Below, piece by piece: positions 63,683 to 64,000 of a stretch of DNA of 64,000 nucleotides; the first letter of the stretch is position 1, and each line of letters starts with the position of its first letter. Source of the DNA: Corydoras sp. C115 (taxonomy: Eukaryota > Chordata > Actinopteri > Siluriformes > Callichthyidae); the NCBI GenBank assembly GCA_019802505.1, contig JAFMOC010000695.1, positions 42,501 to 106,500 on the forward strand, written 5' to 3'. The notes below the pieces were generated by a model. It made no database searches. It was given only the letters and a program-made list of their open reading frames with translations, and was not told where the DNA came from. A program made the translations under genes and the position numbers.

Positions 63683-63800
63683 GGGGGTTGGGGTGTCAAT
63701 CTGAAGGTTGTGGGTTCAAATCCCATCAAATCTAATGAAGTTACCCATATGGATTCTTGAGCGCGACCCTTAACCCTCATTAAATTACATTGCATTACAT
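63683..63800 (+). mobile_element. Family B SINE, partial
   Basis: GTCAATCTGAAGGTTGTGGG, TTCAAATCCCATC, ACCCTTAACCCTCATTA, then TACATTGCATTACATT. Confidence 0.78.
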
Positions 63801-63802
63801 TT

Positions 63803-64000
63803 GGTGGGCGGCATGCTGGCTTAGTGGTTGGCATGTTCTCCTCTCAGCCTGGGGTGGACTTTGCATGTTCTCCCCGTGTCCGCGTGGGTTTCCTCCGGGT
63901 TCTCCGGTTTCCTCCCACAGTCCAAAAACATGGATTGAGAGGGTACATTGAATGCTCCAAATTGCCCCATATAGAGTGTGTGTGTGTGTGTGTGTGTGTG
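63803..64000 (+). mobile_element. Family A SINE, cut by window end
   Basis: GGGCGGCATGCTGGCTTAGT; B box deleted (CAGCCTGGGGTGGAC); runs into a TG tract at the edge. Confidence 0.87.

Overview
This is nuclear DNA of a vertebrate, almost certainly a teleost fish. Three multi-exon genes with GT-AG introns lie in a dense field of fish-type repeats (tRNA-derived SINEs, Tc1, pogo/Tigger and hAT remnants, CA/AT/CATC arrays). One repeat family, with a variable domain ending in 'caaagcagctttacag', recalls otophysan genomes such as catfishes and characins, but that is only an impression. Most long open frames are read-through of repeats and are not genes.

Genes, left to right. (1) Plus strand, 2848-13689: eleven exons encoding the C-terminal ~477 residues of a CDK5RAP2/myomegalin (PDE4DIP) family centrosome/Golgi scaffold. 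It ends with a CM2-like motif and a proline-rich tail; its 5' part lies outside the window. (2) Plus strand, 19741-25680: complete mpv17, seven coding exons. Exon 4 carries exactly one extra base in a GGGG run, and an upstream exon at 17421-17515 could supply an in-frame N-terminal extension. (3) Minus strand, 45924 down to 34049: six exons encoding the whole catalytic domain of an inositol-trisphosphate 3-kinase, closest to ITPKB. A possible short first exon lies at 50746-50835. Genes 2 and 3 converge. A possible further minus-strand terminal exon at 62600-62663 and a CRE plus X-box promoter-like cluster at 63155-63179 are unassigned.

Repeats. One SINE family (family A), with a tRNA-Val-like head, an internal CA/TG tract and a GGAT/GAAT tail, has about 85 copies here, in both orientations, and fills roughly a third of the window. 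Several copies have perfect 12-bp target duplications. A second SINE family (B) carries a CTCF-like core. A third interspersed repeat (C) sits at 0.2-2.6, 8.2-9.0 and 36.8-37.0 kb. A hAT-like MITE is nested in a family A copy at 26.6-27.0 kb, and a pogo/Tigger deletion derivative with TA duplications lies at 31.7-32.5 kb. The itpkb introns hold two large arrays: (CATC/CATT)n at 36.1-38.1 kb and a 27-bp minisatellite at 38.9-42.0 kb. Another minisatellite is at 56.3-58.1 kb. The 51-54.4 kb interval contains locally duplicated segments.

All gene calls come from reading translations and splice sites by eye; no database search was possible. No operon-like or defence system is present.
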